Below, piece by piece: positions 9,244-18,614 of a DNA stretch of 64,000 nucleotides. The DNA is taken from contig CAWJFC010000021.1 in assembly GCA_963841945.1 (NCBI GenBank), forward strand, positions 334,892-398,891, in the 5' to 3' direction. The DNA is from Acidiflorens sp963841945. GTDB lineage: Bacteria > Acidobacteriota > Terriglobia > Terriglobales > Acidobacteriaceae. The translations under genes and the position numbers were made by a program. Position 1 is the stretch's first letter; every line of letters begins with the position of its first letter. The notes below the pieces were generated by a model. That model was not told where the DNA came from. It searched no databases and was given only the letters and a program-made list of their open reading frames with translations.

Positions 9244-9411
9244 CAAGTAAGTTTATCGCGTAGCCAACAGCGAAAGCAGTCGAACTCGTAGCTGCTGTAA
9301 GCAGGCGCTTGCACAAGCGCGCGCTGTTTCTTAGTCGTCTCGCCGCTTCAAATGCCCTGTCGTTCGCACCCTTTCACCGGCTTTTTTGAGCTATGCTGAA
9401 TCTATCTCCTC

Positions 9412-11652
9412 ATGAAAGTCGTGATCCAGCACCCCCCTCCGGTCGAAATTGGCGGACGGAAATTTGTCTGGTATGGCTTCTTTGGATTGCTCGTGCTCCT
9501 CGCGGCCTTCGTGGGCGCGGCTTCCGGGCTCATCCTGGTTTACTCTACCGACCTTCCTCAGGTTGAAGAACTCGAACATTACCGGCCTAGCTCCGTTACC
9601 GAGCTTTATGACGGCGCGGGGCGCGTGATCGGAACATTCGCCTTGCAGCGCCGGGTAGTCGCGAGCTATGACGACTATCCGCAGGTTCTACGCGACGCTC
9701 TCGTTTCCATCGAGGACAAGGATTTCTATACGCATTCGGGGATCAACATCTGGCGCATTGTCGGTGCGGCTTATCGCGATATTGAGTCGGGCGGAAAGGT
9801 GCAGGGGGCTTCGACTTTGACCATGCAACTGGCGCGGAATCTGTTTTTGTCGCCGGACCGCTCCTTCTATCGCAAGGTGCAGGAGTCTTTGCTGGCGATC
9901 CAGATCGAGCGCCGATTTACCAAGCCGCAAATCTTCACGCTTTATGCCAACCAGATTTTCCTCGGGCATGGGGCTTATGGATTCGAGGCGGCGTCGGAGT
10001 ATTACTTTTCGAAGCCTGCGAAACAATTAAAGCTCGAAGAAGCCGCGCTGCTGGCGGGATTGCCGAAGGCTCCGCAGTACTATTCGCCCATTAATCATCC
10101 CGAGCGCGCTGCCAAGCGGCGCAACCTGGTTTTGAACTCGATGCTGGAGGATGGAAAGATCACGGCGGCGCAGGCGGCGGAGGCGAAGGCGATGCCGATC
10201 GCGCTCAACTTGCAGAAGGATCCGAATTCGCTGGCCCCGCATTATGTGGAGGAGATTCGCCGGTACCTGGAAGGGAAGTACGGCTCGGATCAGGTCCACG
10301 AAGGCGGCCTGCGCGTTTATACGTCGCTCGACGTGGAGATGCAGAAGGCCGCGCGCGAGGCGCTGCTGGATGGGTTGGCGGCTTATGAGCGGAGGCATGG
10401 CTGGCGCGGAAAATTGGTGAATGTCGTAGCCGATGGTATGCCCGTTGAAAAGTATGTGGACGCGGATTGGGATGATGAGGTCGATGTTGGCGGGTATGTG
10501 CACGCCGTGGTGACGGCGGTCTCGCCAGCCGGCGCGCAGATCAAGTTTGGGACGCACACCGCATCGCTGGGCGCGGCGGATGTGGTGGGATGGGCCGCGT
10601 TCAAGGGTAAGGTAAAGTTCGATTCACTGCTGAAAGTCGGCGACATTGTTTATGTGAAGGTCTTGGCAATGGAAGCGGGTGGCCGCGCGCATGTGAGTCT
10701 GGAGCAGGATTCCGGCGTCGAGGGCGCGCTGGTAGCGATCGACAACGCAACTGGGGAGATCAAGGCGATGGTCGGCGGTCGCGATTTTAATCTGTCGAAA
10801 TTCAATCGCGCCACGCAGGCATTGCGTCAGGTCGGGTCGTCGTTCAAGCCTTATGTTTATACGGCTGCCATTGACGAGGGCGCAACTCCGGACGAGACAA
10901 TTGTCGATTCGCCCACTACTTTTCAGACCGCTTCAGGGCCGTACACTCCGCACAACTATGACGGCAAGTTTGAGGGAGCGATTACTTTGCGGCGAGCTTT
11001 GGCGCAGTCACGGAACATTCCGGCGCTGAAGCTGGCAGATAAAGTCGGGATCAAGACGGTGATCGAGTACGCGCACCGGATGGGAATCACCGAAAATATT
11101 CCGGCCTATTTGCCGGTCGCGCTGGGGTCGGCGGAAGTGACGCCGCTGGAGCAGACTTCGGCATTCAGCGTGTTTCCGAATGACGGGCTGCGGGTGGCGC
11201 CGCGGTACATCACCAAGGTGACGGATTATGAGGGGCGGATATTGGAAGAGGATTATTCCGACGCCAAGGATGCGATCTCGTCGCGCACGGCGCGCATTAT
11301 GACGAGTATGCTGCACGAGGTTGTGCTGCACGGGACGGCGGTGGCCGCGGCCAAAATGCCTTATCCGCTGGGCGGAAAAACCGGGACTACCAACGACTTT
11401 ACGGATGCGTGGTTTGTGGGATTTTCACCGAATCTAACCTGTGGAGTGTGGGTCGGGTACGACGAGAAAAAATCTTTGGGCGAGAAAGAGACGGGCGCGC
11501 GGGCGGCTTTGCCGATCTGGATGCAGTTTATGAACGCGGCGCTCGCCGGGAAAGATGCCGGTGCATTTCCAGCGGCGCCCGAGACGCCATCGGCAGTGGC
11601 GCGCAAAGTGGATACTCCCGATGTGGCGCCGGGGGACGGAGAGAGCCACTGA
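9412..11652 (+). CDS. Penicillin-binding protein 1A (class A, GT51 + transpeptidase)
   Basis: Bifunctional peptidoglycan synthase of the inner membrane. One N-terminal membrane helix (about residues 18-44) leads to a GT51 domain with catalytic E101 in EDKDFYTHSG and the motifs GASTLTMQLARNLFL and RKVQESLLAIQIE. After an OB-like insert (about 310-440) the transpeptidase domain has S476-x-x-K479 (GSSFKPY), SRN and K656-T-G-T. Length of 746 residues suits the family. No good ribosome site is seen at the ATG. The gene precedes era by 45 bases. Confidence 0.94.
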   Translation: MKVVIQHPPPVEIGGRKFVWYGFFGLLVLLAAFVGAASGLILVYSTDLPQVEELEHYRPSSVTELYDGAGRVIGTFALQRRVVASYDDYPQVLRDALVSIEDKDFYTHSGINIWRIVGAAYRDIESGGKVQGASTLTMQLARNLFLSPDRSFYRKVQESLLAIQIERRFTKPQIFTLYANQIFLGHGAYGFEAASEYYFSKPAKQLKLEEAALLAGLPKAPQYYSPINHPERAAKRRNLVLNSMLEDGKITAAQAAEAKAMPIALNLQKDPNSLAPHYVEEIRRYLEGKYGSDQVHEGGLRVYTSLDVEMQKAAREALLDGLAAYERRHGWRGKLVNVVADGMPVEKYVDADWDDEVDVGGYVHAVVTAVSPAGAQIKFGTHTASLGAADVVGWAAFKGKVKFDSLLKVGDIVYVKVLAMEAGGRAHVSLEQDSGVEGALVAIDNATGEIKAMVGGRDFNLSKFNRATQALRQVGSSFKPYVYTAAIDEGATPDETIVDSPTTFQTASGPYTPHNYDGKFEGAITLRRALAQSRNIPALKLADKVGIKTVIEYAHRMGITENIPAYLPVALGSAEVTPLEQTSAFSVFPNDGLRVAPRYITKVTDYEGRILEEDYSDAKDAISSRTARIMTSMLHEVVLHGTAVAAAKMPYPLGGKTGTTNDFTDAWFVGFSPNLTCGVWVGYDEKKSLGEKETGARAALPIWMQFMNAALAGKDAGAFPAAPETPSAVARKVDTPDVAPGDGESH

Positions 11653-11697
11653 CGCTCAAATACCTGGCTCGCGGCGAAAAGCTAGTAGTCTAGAGCC

Positions 11698-12637
11698 ATG
11701 TCCTTTCACTCTGGATTCGTCTGCATTCTCGGCCGTCCGAATGCCGGTAAGAGCACGCTGCTGAACGCGCTGGTGGGTGAAAAACTCGCCATCATCTCTC
11801 CGAAGCCGCAAACGACGCGGAATCGCATCCTTGGAATCGTCAACGTTCCGAAGAAAAAGGGGCGCGACGCGGGCCAGATCGTGCTGATCGATACGCCTGG
11901 GGTGCACAAGTCTTCGTCGTCGCTGGGGCGCAAGATGATGTCCGAGATACGCGAGGCGCTGGAAGGTTGCGATTTGATCCTGATGCTGGTGGATGCGCAC
12001 CGGAAGTGGGATCGCGATGACGCCTTCGTGCTCGATCTGGCGAAAAAAGCCGGCACGCCGGTTTGTCTGCTGCTCAATAAGATCGATCTGCTCGCCGACA
12101 AAACCAAATTGCTGCCGCTGATTGCGGAGTTCCAGGCGCTGCATGACTTCAAGGAAATCGTTCCCATCTCGGCCCTTAAGAAAAAGGGCCTCGACGAGCT
12201 GCTCGCATGCGTCATAAAAGCGCTTGCCGGCAGGACCGCGCTATTTTGCGGAGGATGAGATTACCGATCAACCCGCCCGATTCATGGCGGCGGAGCTGAT
12301 TCGCGAGCAGGTTCTGATGCAGACGCAGGAAGAGGTGCCGCATGCGGTGAGCGTGATCGTCGATCAGTATGAAGAGGGCGCGAAGCTGGTGCGTATCGCG
12401 GCGACCATTTTCTGCGAACGGGATGGGCAGAAGGCGATTCTGCTGGGCAAGGGCGGGAAGATGTTGAAGTCGATTGGGACGGCGGCCCGGCTGGGGATCG
12501 AGAAGATGGTGCGGACAAAAGTTTTCTTGGAGTTGTTTGTAAAAGTGCGGGCGGGTTGGCGGGACTCGCGGTCATTTGTGGAGGAGCTGGATTGGAGGCG
12601 CCAGTTGGCGGGAATCAGCGGCGGGTCGCAGGACTGA
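11698..12637 (+). CDS. era: GTPase Era, frameshifted in this sequence
   Basis: Ribosome-assembly GTPase binding the 16S rRNA 3' end. The first frame carries the G domain: G1 GRPNAGKST, switch KPQTTRNRI, G3 DTPGVH, G4 NKID. It runs out near 12226, where one extra base moves the reading to the next frame; this continues PAGPRYFAEDEITDQPARFMAAEL and the KH domain (AILLGKGGKMLKSIG). Both halves are intact and join at the family's expected place (KALP-GPRYFAED). Era is normally essential and ybeY-era proximity is usual, so an error in the sequence is more likely than a real lesion. Confidence 0.9.
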
Positions 12638-12737
12638 AATTTTGGTTGCGCCGCTAGAAAGCCGTCTGTTCAAGGGATGGGGCTGCTTTCGCGCGCCGGG
12701 GGCGATGTTACAGATTCCAGACAAGTTCCAAATAGTG

Positions 12738-12766
12738 TTGCATCCCGGCTTACAAATACCTACAAT
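12738..12766 (+). promoter_or_regulatory. Possible promoter of the ATPase gene
   Basis: TTGCAT at 12738-12743 and TACAAT at 12761-12766 are 17 bases apart, about 65 bases before the chosen start. The -10 element is good and the -35 element weak. Confidence 0.35.
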
Positions 12767-12832
12767 CCTCGAACGCCCTTGCGCATCCTAATTCCTAGGG
12801 CCGCAAGCTTGGCCGCTAAATCCTCAGCTCGC

Positions 12833-13291
12833 ATGACGGACTCTTCACCTAACGAGCCGGCGTCGTTCGATGGCGCCGAGCAAAGCCATTTCGTCCTCAA
12901 GCTCAGCGTCTCTCTGAGCGCGGACCGCGATGCCGTGGACCCAGTCGTGCGCAGCGTCATGAAAGTCGTGCGGGAGACGCAATGCGCCACCGGCCGCGAA
13001 GATGACATCGAATTGGCGCTGACCGAAGCCCTGGCCAATGCCGTGGTGCACGGGGCGAGAAGCGACCCGTCGAAGGTGGTCGAATGCGATGTGGCGTGCG
13101 ACGCGGAACGCGGGATGCTCATCGTGGTGCGGGATCCGGGACCCGGGTTCGATCCTTCAAGGATTGCCGATCCTCTTCATGGGGAGAATATTTATTCGCA
13201 CCATGGGCGCGGGATTTTTCTCATCAATCAACTGATGGATGAAGTGAAGTTCCATAAGAATGGAACTGAGATCCACATGATTAAGAGGTAG
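12833..13291 (+). CDS. RsbW-like ATP-binding regulatory protein
   Basis: A 152-residue HATPase_c domain of the anti-sigma/serine-kinase type. It has the N box ELALTEALANAVVHGA, the G1 box VRDPGPGFDPS and the G2 region HHGRGIFLINQLMDEV. Such proteins phosphorylate STAS anti-anti-sigma partners or hold a sigma factor. No sigma factor is adjacent; the only STAS gene in the window is at 28.9 kb. The start at ATG 12833 removes a poorly conserved upstream extension that is also open. Confidence 0.82.
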   Translation: MTDSSPNEPASFDGAEQSHFVLKLSVSLSADRDAVDPVVRSVMKVVRETQCATGREDDIELALTEALANAVVHGARSDPSKVVECDVACDAERGMLIVVRDPGPGFDPSRIADPLHGENIYSHHGRGIFLINQLMDEVKFHKNGTEIHMIKR

Positions 13292-13380
13292 TTGGAGCGA
13301 CTCGGTTACTGGTCTCCGGTCACGGGTGACCGGCGGATTGAATGATCCTTCTGTGACTTGTCGCCGGTGACCTTTCCTTC

Positions 13381-14736
13381 CTATTCTTTCGCCGCGATTC
13401 CCAGACTTTTCATTTTTCTGTAGAGATGGCTACGCTCCAGGCCTAGCACTTCCGCTGTGCGACTTATGTTTCCATGATTTTCGTCCAATTTTTTTAGGAT
13501 GTAGTCGCGCTCGTAGGCCGCTCTGGCTTGGTGCAACGTCGAGCCGTCGCCTGCGCCTGCCCGGCGGGTGCCATCCCGGTGGACCAGGGGTGGAAGATGT
13601 TTGCGCTCGAAGCGCGTCGTCGTGGGATTCATGATCACGATACGCTCGATTACATTGCGCAATTCGCGCACGTTGCCGGGCCAGGCGTAGCGCATGAGCG
13701 AGTCGACGGCGTCGTCGGTGATTTCGCGCGGGCGGCGGCCATAGGCGGAGGCGAATTCCTTAAGGAAATGGCGAGCGAGCAGCGGGATGTCTTCCTTCCG
13801 TTCGCGCAGCGGAGGGACTACGAATGGGATTACGTTGAGGCGGTAGAAAAGGTCTTCGCGAAAATTTCCCTTGCCGATCTCTTCTTCAAGATCCTTGTTG
13901 GTGGAAGCGATGACCCGAACGTCGACCGTCACGGGATCGTCACTGCCGACCGGGACGAAGCGCTGCTGCTCGAGGGTCCGCAGAACTTTGGACTGCGTCT
14001 TCAGGCTCATGTCACCAACTTCGTCGAGAAAGAGCGTGCCGCGATCGGCGCGCTGGAATTTCCCTTCTTTGTCGCTGGTGGCGCCGGGAAAGGACGACTT
14101 GCGATGGCCAAAAAGTTCGCTGTCGATCAGGTCCTCGGGAAGCGCGGCGCAGTTGATCTCGACAAAGGTTTCGTTCTTACGGAGACTCTGCGTGTGGATG
14201 GCGTGTGCTACCAGTTCTTTGCCCGTGCCCGATTCGCCGTAGATCAGGACGCGGCCGTTGGTGGGCGCCATAATCGCGATCTGCTGGCGGAGCGCTTTCA
14301 TGGGAACGCTGTCGCCGGCGATGACGCTCTTCGATTGGAGTTGCTTGCGCAGGTCGAGATTTTCGTGGCGGAGGCGGCGGGCCTCGGCGGCGTTTTTTAC
14401 GAGGATCAGAGTCTTTTCCAGCGAGAGCGGTTTTTCGGCGAAGTCATAGGCGCCGAGCTTGGTGGCGCGGACTGCCGTCTCAATGGTGCCATGGCCGGAG
14501 ATCATGATGACTTCGGGCGGGTCGTCGAGTTGACGGATGCGTTCGAGGACTTCGAGGCCGTCGATGCCGGTGAGCCAAACGTCGAGCAGGATGACGTCGA
14601 ACGTAGACTTGCGGAGCTGATCGAGGCAGTCTTCACCGCTCGGGCTGACGCCGGTTTTGTGGCCTTCATCTTCGAGGATGCCTTTGAGAGATTCGCGGAT
14701 GCCGGATTCGTCGTCGACGATGAGTATGTGGGACAT
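13381..14736 (-). CDS. ntrX: NtrX-like sigma-54 response regulator with altered GAFTGA loop
   Basis: Receiver (ILIVDDE, phospho-acceptor D52, K in AEKPLS), AAA+ domain (Walker A GESGTGKE, Walker B GTLFLDEVGDM, arginine-finger region NFREDLFYRLNVIP) and a Fis-type helix-turn-helix (ISRTAEVLGLERSHLYRKM). The partner kinase is directly upstream. The sigma-54 contact loop, normally GAFTGA, reads SSFPGA (GHRKSSFPGATSDKEG), so open-complex formation with sigma-54 may differ or be absent. The start at ATG 14736 (MSHILIVDD) is preferred to GTG 14754. Probably co-transcribed with the kinase. Confidence 0.9.
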   Translation of the reverse strand: MSHILIVDDESGIRESLKGILEDEGHKTGVSPSGEDCLDQLRKSTFDVILLDVWLTGIDGLEVLERIRQLDDPPEVIMISGHGTIETAVRATKLGAYDFAEKPLSLEKTLILVKNAAEARRLRHENLDLRKQLQSKSVIAGDSVPMKALRQQIAIMAPTNGRVLIYGESGTGKELVAHAIHTQSLRKNETFVEINCAALPEDLIDSELFGHRKSSFPGATSDKEGKFQRADRGTLFLDEVGDMSLKTQSKVLRTLEQQRFVPVGSDDPVTVDVRVIASTNKDLEEEIGKGNFREDLFYRLNVIPFVVPPLRERKEDIPLLARHFLKEFASAYGRRPREITDDAVDSLMRYAWPGNVRELRNVIERIVIMNPTTTRFERKHLPPLVHRDGTRRAGAGDGSTLHQARAAYERDYILKKLDENHGNISRTAEVLGLERSHLYRKMKSLGIAAKE

Positions 14737-14767
14737 GGTGGTGGCGCGAGCCACAATTCATTTTAGG

Positions 14768-17005
14768 CTATGCGACGGGGGCTACCACGGTTTCTACCGC
14801 GACCGGCAACTCGATCACGAAGCGACTTCCTACCGGCTTGTTCTCTTCTACCCGGATGGAGCCATTGTGGTCTTCCACGATGCGGCTGACGATGGCGAGG
14901 CCCAGACCGGTGCCACGCTGTTTGGTCGAAAAATACGGCAGGAACAGACGCTCCTTCACGTCGCGCGAGACGCCGTGTCCGGTGTCGGAGACGGCGAGTT
15001 CGACTGCGTCGCGGCTCGCGACCAGCGCCGTCGAGATGGTGATCTCCTTGAGGACGGAGTCGCGCATGGCTTCGGCCGCATTATCGATCAGGTTGGCGAC
15101 GGCGCGCTTGATAGCCTCGGGATCGGCCATTACGGCGGGTAGCTCGTCGGCAAGGTGCGCGTGGACGCGGATGCCTTCAAGGCGTCCGGTAAAGAGACTG
15201 AGCGCGTTTTCGACCAGCTCGTTGAGGCTTGCGGGCTGCGGGCGTGACGCAGGGAAGCGCGCCAGGGTGGAGAATTCGTCGACGAGATCGCGAACGGTTT
15301 CGACGGCATTGCTGATCGTGGCCGCGCAGGTGCGAATGATTTCGAGCGAGCCGGCGTCGGGCGCTGTGTCGCGCGCGAGGTGGCGCCTAATGCGTTCGGC
15401 GGAGAGCGCGATGGGCGTCAGCGGGTTCTTGATTTCGTGGGCGACGCGGCGGGCGACCTCCCGCCATGCGGCCTGCTTCTGGGCGCGAAGCAGGTCGGAG
15501 AGGTCTTCGAAGACGAGGACATAGCCGAGGCGCTTGGCGGGATATTCGAGCGCCGCGACTGTGACCGCTAAATTGAACTTGGTGTGCGGGAGAGCGATTT
15601 CGAGATTCGCAGCGGTCAAGCCCATGCGATCGGCACGGCGCAGAAGCGTTTCGAGATCGGTGAGCAGGTCGGGGGGCAGGAGATCGCGCAGCGGACGATT
15701 GATGAGCGCCGCGGGCGTCGCGAACTCCGGGTGTTCGGGGTGAAACATGCGGGTGAAAGCGGCGTTGGCGAGCGTGACGCGATGCACGCCGTCGATGGAA
15801 ACGACGCCGGTCGGGATGCTCTCGAGAACGGTTTCGATGTAGTGGCGGCGGCTTTCGAGAGCCTCGTTGGCGTCGCCGATTTCGCGGCTCGAAGCTTCGA
15901 TCTGGCGGTGGCTGGATTCGAGCTGCTCGGCCATGCTATTGAAGGACCGCACCAGTTCGGCAAGTTCGTCGGTGGCGCGGATATCGACGCGGTAATCGAG
16001 CTGGCCTTTGGAGATGGCTTCAGTGCCGGCAGCGATGGCGGCGACTGGACGGTTGACTAACTTCGAAAGGAAAAGCGCGAGCCAGGTGGAGGCGAAAAGC
16101 ACGAGAACCGTGAGAAGAAGAAGAAAACCGAGGTAGATTCGCCGAACCAGTTTGCGCTGGCGGGCGAGTTCGATATACCGCTGCTGGCTCTCCTGAATCT
16201 GGCGGGCGGTCTCGGCAAACTTGGGTGGCAGCGGCATGGCGACGAGAACCGCGCCGCCGCTCATGGGAGCGGCTCCGACTACGTATTCGGTTTGTTGCCA
16301 CTGAAAATGCGGGTTCTGCCCGCGCAGAGCTTGCGCGACTGGAAAAATGGTTTTCATTTGCGGCCACGCTGCGGGCGCGTTGAGCGCGGCTTGCGCCTCG
16401 CCGTCGACGATGGCGACGACGAATCCGCCCTGCAATGTAGGGAGGTGCTCGCGGAGTTCGTCATCAACCGCGGAAAAATTCCGGCGCCCGAAAGCCAATT
16501 TGAATTCCTCGGACTCGGCGATGGACTGCGCCTCCACCGTGGCATTGAGCCCGGCGTAATCGAAGAGCAGCGAGGACATGGCCGCGGTATCGGCGCGGAC
16601 CTCTTCGACCGGCTGCGAGAACCACTTGTCGATCGATCGATTCATCAGCCCGTAGGAGAACCAGAACATCGCGATGACGGGCAGGAACGAGAGAAGAAGA
16701 TTAACGACAACAAGCCGAGTGCGGAATTTCGATCCGGCAACTCCGAGGCGGCGCTCGGCGAAGAGCTTGAGGAGATTGCGTCCCAGCACGAAGCAGAGCG
16801 CGACGAAGGCGGCGAAGATAAGGCCGGTGAGCGTGGCGAAAAAGTAGAGTTGCTGGTTGGTGTCTGGGCTGATGAATTTCAGGTTGAATGAGGCCTGCGC
16901 AACGAGAATGGCGAGCAGCAGGAAGGCGGCGATGGTCAGGGTGATGACGGCCTTGCGACGGCCGGACGGCCGGGTTTCATCGCGAGTTGGATCCACAAGA
17001 GCCAA
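14768..17005 (-). CDS. ntrY: NtrY-like membrane sensor histidine kinase
   Basis: 745 residues: several N-terminal membrane helices (about 20-40, 50-75, 90-115 and 285-315) around an extracytoplasmic segment, a HAMP domain (PVAAIAAGTEAISKGQLDYRVDI), a PAS domain (ESIPTGVVSIDGVHRVTLANAAF), HisKA with the phospho-acceptor His in ARRVAHEIKNPLTPI, and HATPase_c (LIDNAAEAM, DTGHGV, GTGLGLAIV). The order and the adjacent NtrX match the NtrY/NtrX pair, linked to nitrogen or envelope/redox sensing in other phyla; the signal here is unknown. Confidence 0.92.
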   Translation of the reverse strand: MALVDPTRDETRPSGRRKAVITLTIAAFLLLAILVAQASFNLKFISPDTNQQLYFFATLTGLIFAAFVALCFVLGRNLLKLFAERRLGVAGSKFRTRLVVVNLLLSFLPVIAMFWFSYGLMNRSIDKWFSQPVEEVRADTAAMSSLLFDYAGLNATVEAQSIAESEEFKLAFGRRNFSAVDDELREHLPTLQGGFVVAIVDGEAQAALNAPAAWPQMKTIFPVAQALRGQNPHFQWQQTEYVVGAAPMSGGAVLVAMPLPPKFAETARQIQESQQRYIELARQRKLVRRIYLGFLLLLTVLVLFASTWLALFLSKLVNRPVAAIAAGTEAISKGQLDYRVDIRATDELAELVRSFNSMAEQLESSHRQIEASSREIGDANEALESRRHYIETVLESIPTGVVSIDGVHRVTLANAAFTRMFHPEHPEFATPAALINRPLRDLLPPDLLTDLETLLRRADRMGLTAANLEIALPHTKFNLAVTVAALEYPAKRLGYVLVFEDLSDLLRAQKQAAWREVARRVAHEIKNPLTPIALSAERIRRHLARDTAPDAGSLEIIRTCAATISNAVETVRDLVDEFSTLARFPASRPQPASLNELVENALSLFTGRLEGIRVHAHLADELPAVMADPEAIKRAVANLIDNAAEAMRDSVLKEITISTALVASRDAVELAVSDTGHGVSRDVKERLFLPYFSTKQRGTGLGLAIVSRIVEDHNGSIRVEENKPVGSRFVIELPVAVETVVAPVA

Positions 17006-17153
17006 GGCTAATCTTGCCGTCGATGACGAGTAACCGGCGGACGGAATGGCCCCATTATAGAGAGTCGCTAGTCGCTGGTGGCTAGATTTCGCGGGACGGC
17101 CTCGTCGACGCGAGCATCTCGTTCTGAGTGCGTGCCGATCGGTTCGCGGTAGG

Positions 17154-17573
17154 TTAGCGGGGCCGGTAGATGAGGCCGATTACGGTGCCGACCACAACCC
17201 ACTCCACGAAATAGGCGATCGATTGTTGCACCGTTAGCATTATGCCGATCTGCAGGTCGACATAGTTGTGCACGACAAATGAACCGATGGCATAGACGCC
17301 GACCAGAGCGCCGAAAAGAGCGCCCGAGCGCACGCCACTGGTGGCGCTTCGATCGAGCATGGCGTAAATCACGGCGAGCGCGACAATCGCAATGAACATG
17401 AAGACCATGCCGACGGGCATCACAGCTTTGATTCCCTCTTGCGGCCGGTAGACGTTGGGATACTTCAGGAATTCGGTCTTGAGCGACGGGACCAGGACGA
17501 ACGAGAGGCCGCCCACCACGAAGTAGGCCACAAATGCGCCGAGGGAAGCGAGAGCGATACGCGCGAAGTTCAT
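17154..17573 (-). CDS. Four-helix integral membrane protein, function unknown
   Basis: 139 residues, almost entirely hydrophobic, with four predicted helices near residues 5-30, 52-72, 82-102 and 112-135. Glycine-rich segments (SGALFGALVGVYAIGSF) and a conserved-looking HNYVD are present. No enzyme motif is seen. It lies upstream of the NtrY gene on the same strand, 148 bases away, so a link is possible but not shown. Confidence 0.7.
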   Translation of the reverse strand: MNFARIALASLGAFVAYFVVGGLSFVLVPSLKTEFLKYPNVYRPQEGIKAVMPVGMVFMFIAIVALAVIYAMLDRSATSGVRSGALFGALVGVYAIGSFVVHNYVDLQIGIMLTVQQSIAYFVEWVVVGTVIGLIYRPR

Positions 17574-17648
17574 GAGCAGTCCTTTAACTCTTTAATCCTC
17601 TGGCAACACGAAGCTGGGCCGGGTGTGCTGGCTCAGGCAATCGGAACG

Positions 17649-18101
17649 CTACACCAAAACCTGGTTTGCGAGCAGCGAATCGAGCTTGTCGAAGGATTCG
17701 TTGGTACCGTTGGACACCGTGTCGCGGATCATTTGGCTCGGGAAGCCCACCTGGGTCAAGGTTAATTTCGTCTGTGCGTTCGGTAGCTCGATAAACTCGA
17801 CGACGACGCGCGTGGTGGTGGGTCCAAAATCGGCATGGTAGGCGATCTTCTCCGGCTCGACGATCGCGTCGTAAACACCTGTGTAGGTGAACTCGCCGGC
17901 GCCCGCGATCTGCATAACACAAACGAAGGAGCCGCCGACGCGAAAATCCATGGAGCATTGGACGCGGGTCGTGTCCTTACAGCCCCACCATTGATCGAGC
18001 CGATCGACCTGCTTCCAGAACTCAAAGACGAGCGAACGCGGGGCGTCGAAAATGCGGGTCATTTGCAGGCGATTGTCGTCGACTTTGATTTCGGATTTCA
18101 T
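17649..18101 (-). CDS. SRPBCC/AHSA1-family protein
   Basis: A START-like fold small-molecule or client-binding protein of about 150 residues, with the family signature RIFDAPRSLVFEFWKQVDRLDQWWG and the downstream pattern GGSFVCVM, YTGVYDAIVEPEKIAY, TTRVVVEF. The start at ATG 18101 follows AGGAGAAAG and overlaps the ArsR stop by four bases (ATGA), so translation is probably coupled. ArsR-AHSA1 pairs are common and usually a repressor with its target. Confidence 0.9.
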   Translation of the reverse strand: MKSEIKVDDNRLQMTRIFDAPRSLVFEFWKQVDRLDQWWGCKDTTRVQCSMDFRVGGSFVCVMQIAGAGEFTYTGVYDAIVEPEKIAYHADFGPTTTRVVVEFIELPNAQTKLTLTQVGFPSQMIRDTVSNGTNESFDKLDSLLANQVLV

Positions 18102-18460
18102 CGTTCTTTCTCCTGATGACGAGGCGCTTGAGATTGGGCGGCGCGGAGCAACTGGTCGAGCCGGTCGAAGCCGGAATCCCATCCGGCTGCGCACTGAGCG
18201 ATCCACTGGCGGGCCTCTTCGAGGCCGGCGGCGCGGGCGCGGATGAGGTGTTCGCGGCCGTGGCGCTGGCGTTGAATGAGCCGGGCGCTCTCGAGCACGC
18301 GCAGATGACGCGAGATAGCCGGCAGGGAAATGCAAAAGGGCTTGGCCAGTGCGGTAACGCGGCTTTCCCCATGCTGGGAAAGATGGTGAACAATCCGCCG
18401 GCGAGTCGGGTCCGCGAGGGCCGCGAAGACCGCCGAAACTTGTTTCTGATGGTTAACCAC
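18098..18460 (-). CDS. ArsR-family transcriptional repressor
   Basis: A 120-residue winged-helix regulator: FAALADPTRRRIVHHL opens the domain and AKPFCISLPAISRHLRVLESARLIQRQRHGRE is the recognition helix and wing. No metal-binding Cys pair of the classical arsenic type is seen. The GTG at 18460 is chosen because upstream sequence in frame does not resemble the family and a strong promoter sits just in front, giving an almost leaderless message. It shares a four-base overlap with the AHSA1 gene downstream. Confidence 0.9.
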   Translation of the reverse strand: MVNHQKQVSAVFAALADPTRRRIVHHLSQHGESRVTALAKPFCISLPAISRHLRVLESARLIQRQRHGREHLIRARAAGLEEARQWIAQCAAGWDSGFDRLDQLLRAAQSQAPRHQEKER

Positions 18461-18467
18461 GGCGTTA

Positions 18468-18496
18468 AATGTAGGACGGAGCGGTTTGCATGTCAA
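18468..18496 (-). promoter_or_regulatory. Promoter of the arsR-AHSA1 operon
   Basis: On the minus strand TTGACA (18496-18491) and TACATT (18473-18468) are 17 bases apart. Only seven bases separate the -10 element from the GTG start, so transcription would begin at or next to the start codon. Confidence 0.55.
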
Positions 18497-18614
18497 GGAA
18501 ATAGTTAGCCTGTAGGTTAAATATTGTGGGGCAGGGGCTGCGGTACAGTCGAAGCGACGAAAGCTACCGCGCGACGTTGACTGGGCGATCAAGGCTTCGG
18601 CGGTTGGAGCCAAT

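Noticed and set aside
13316..13333. Terminator CCGGTCAC/GTGACCGG between the ATPase and ntrX
   Set aside because: The loop is only two bases and no T run follows; more likely part of a short local repeat.
13528..14766. A 412-codon plus-strand frame opposite ntrX
   Set aside because: A GC-rich shadow of the receiver/AAA+ gene; no recognisable motif.
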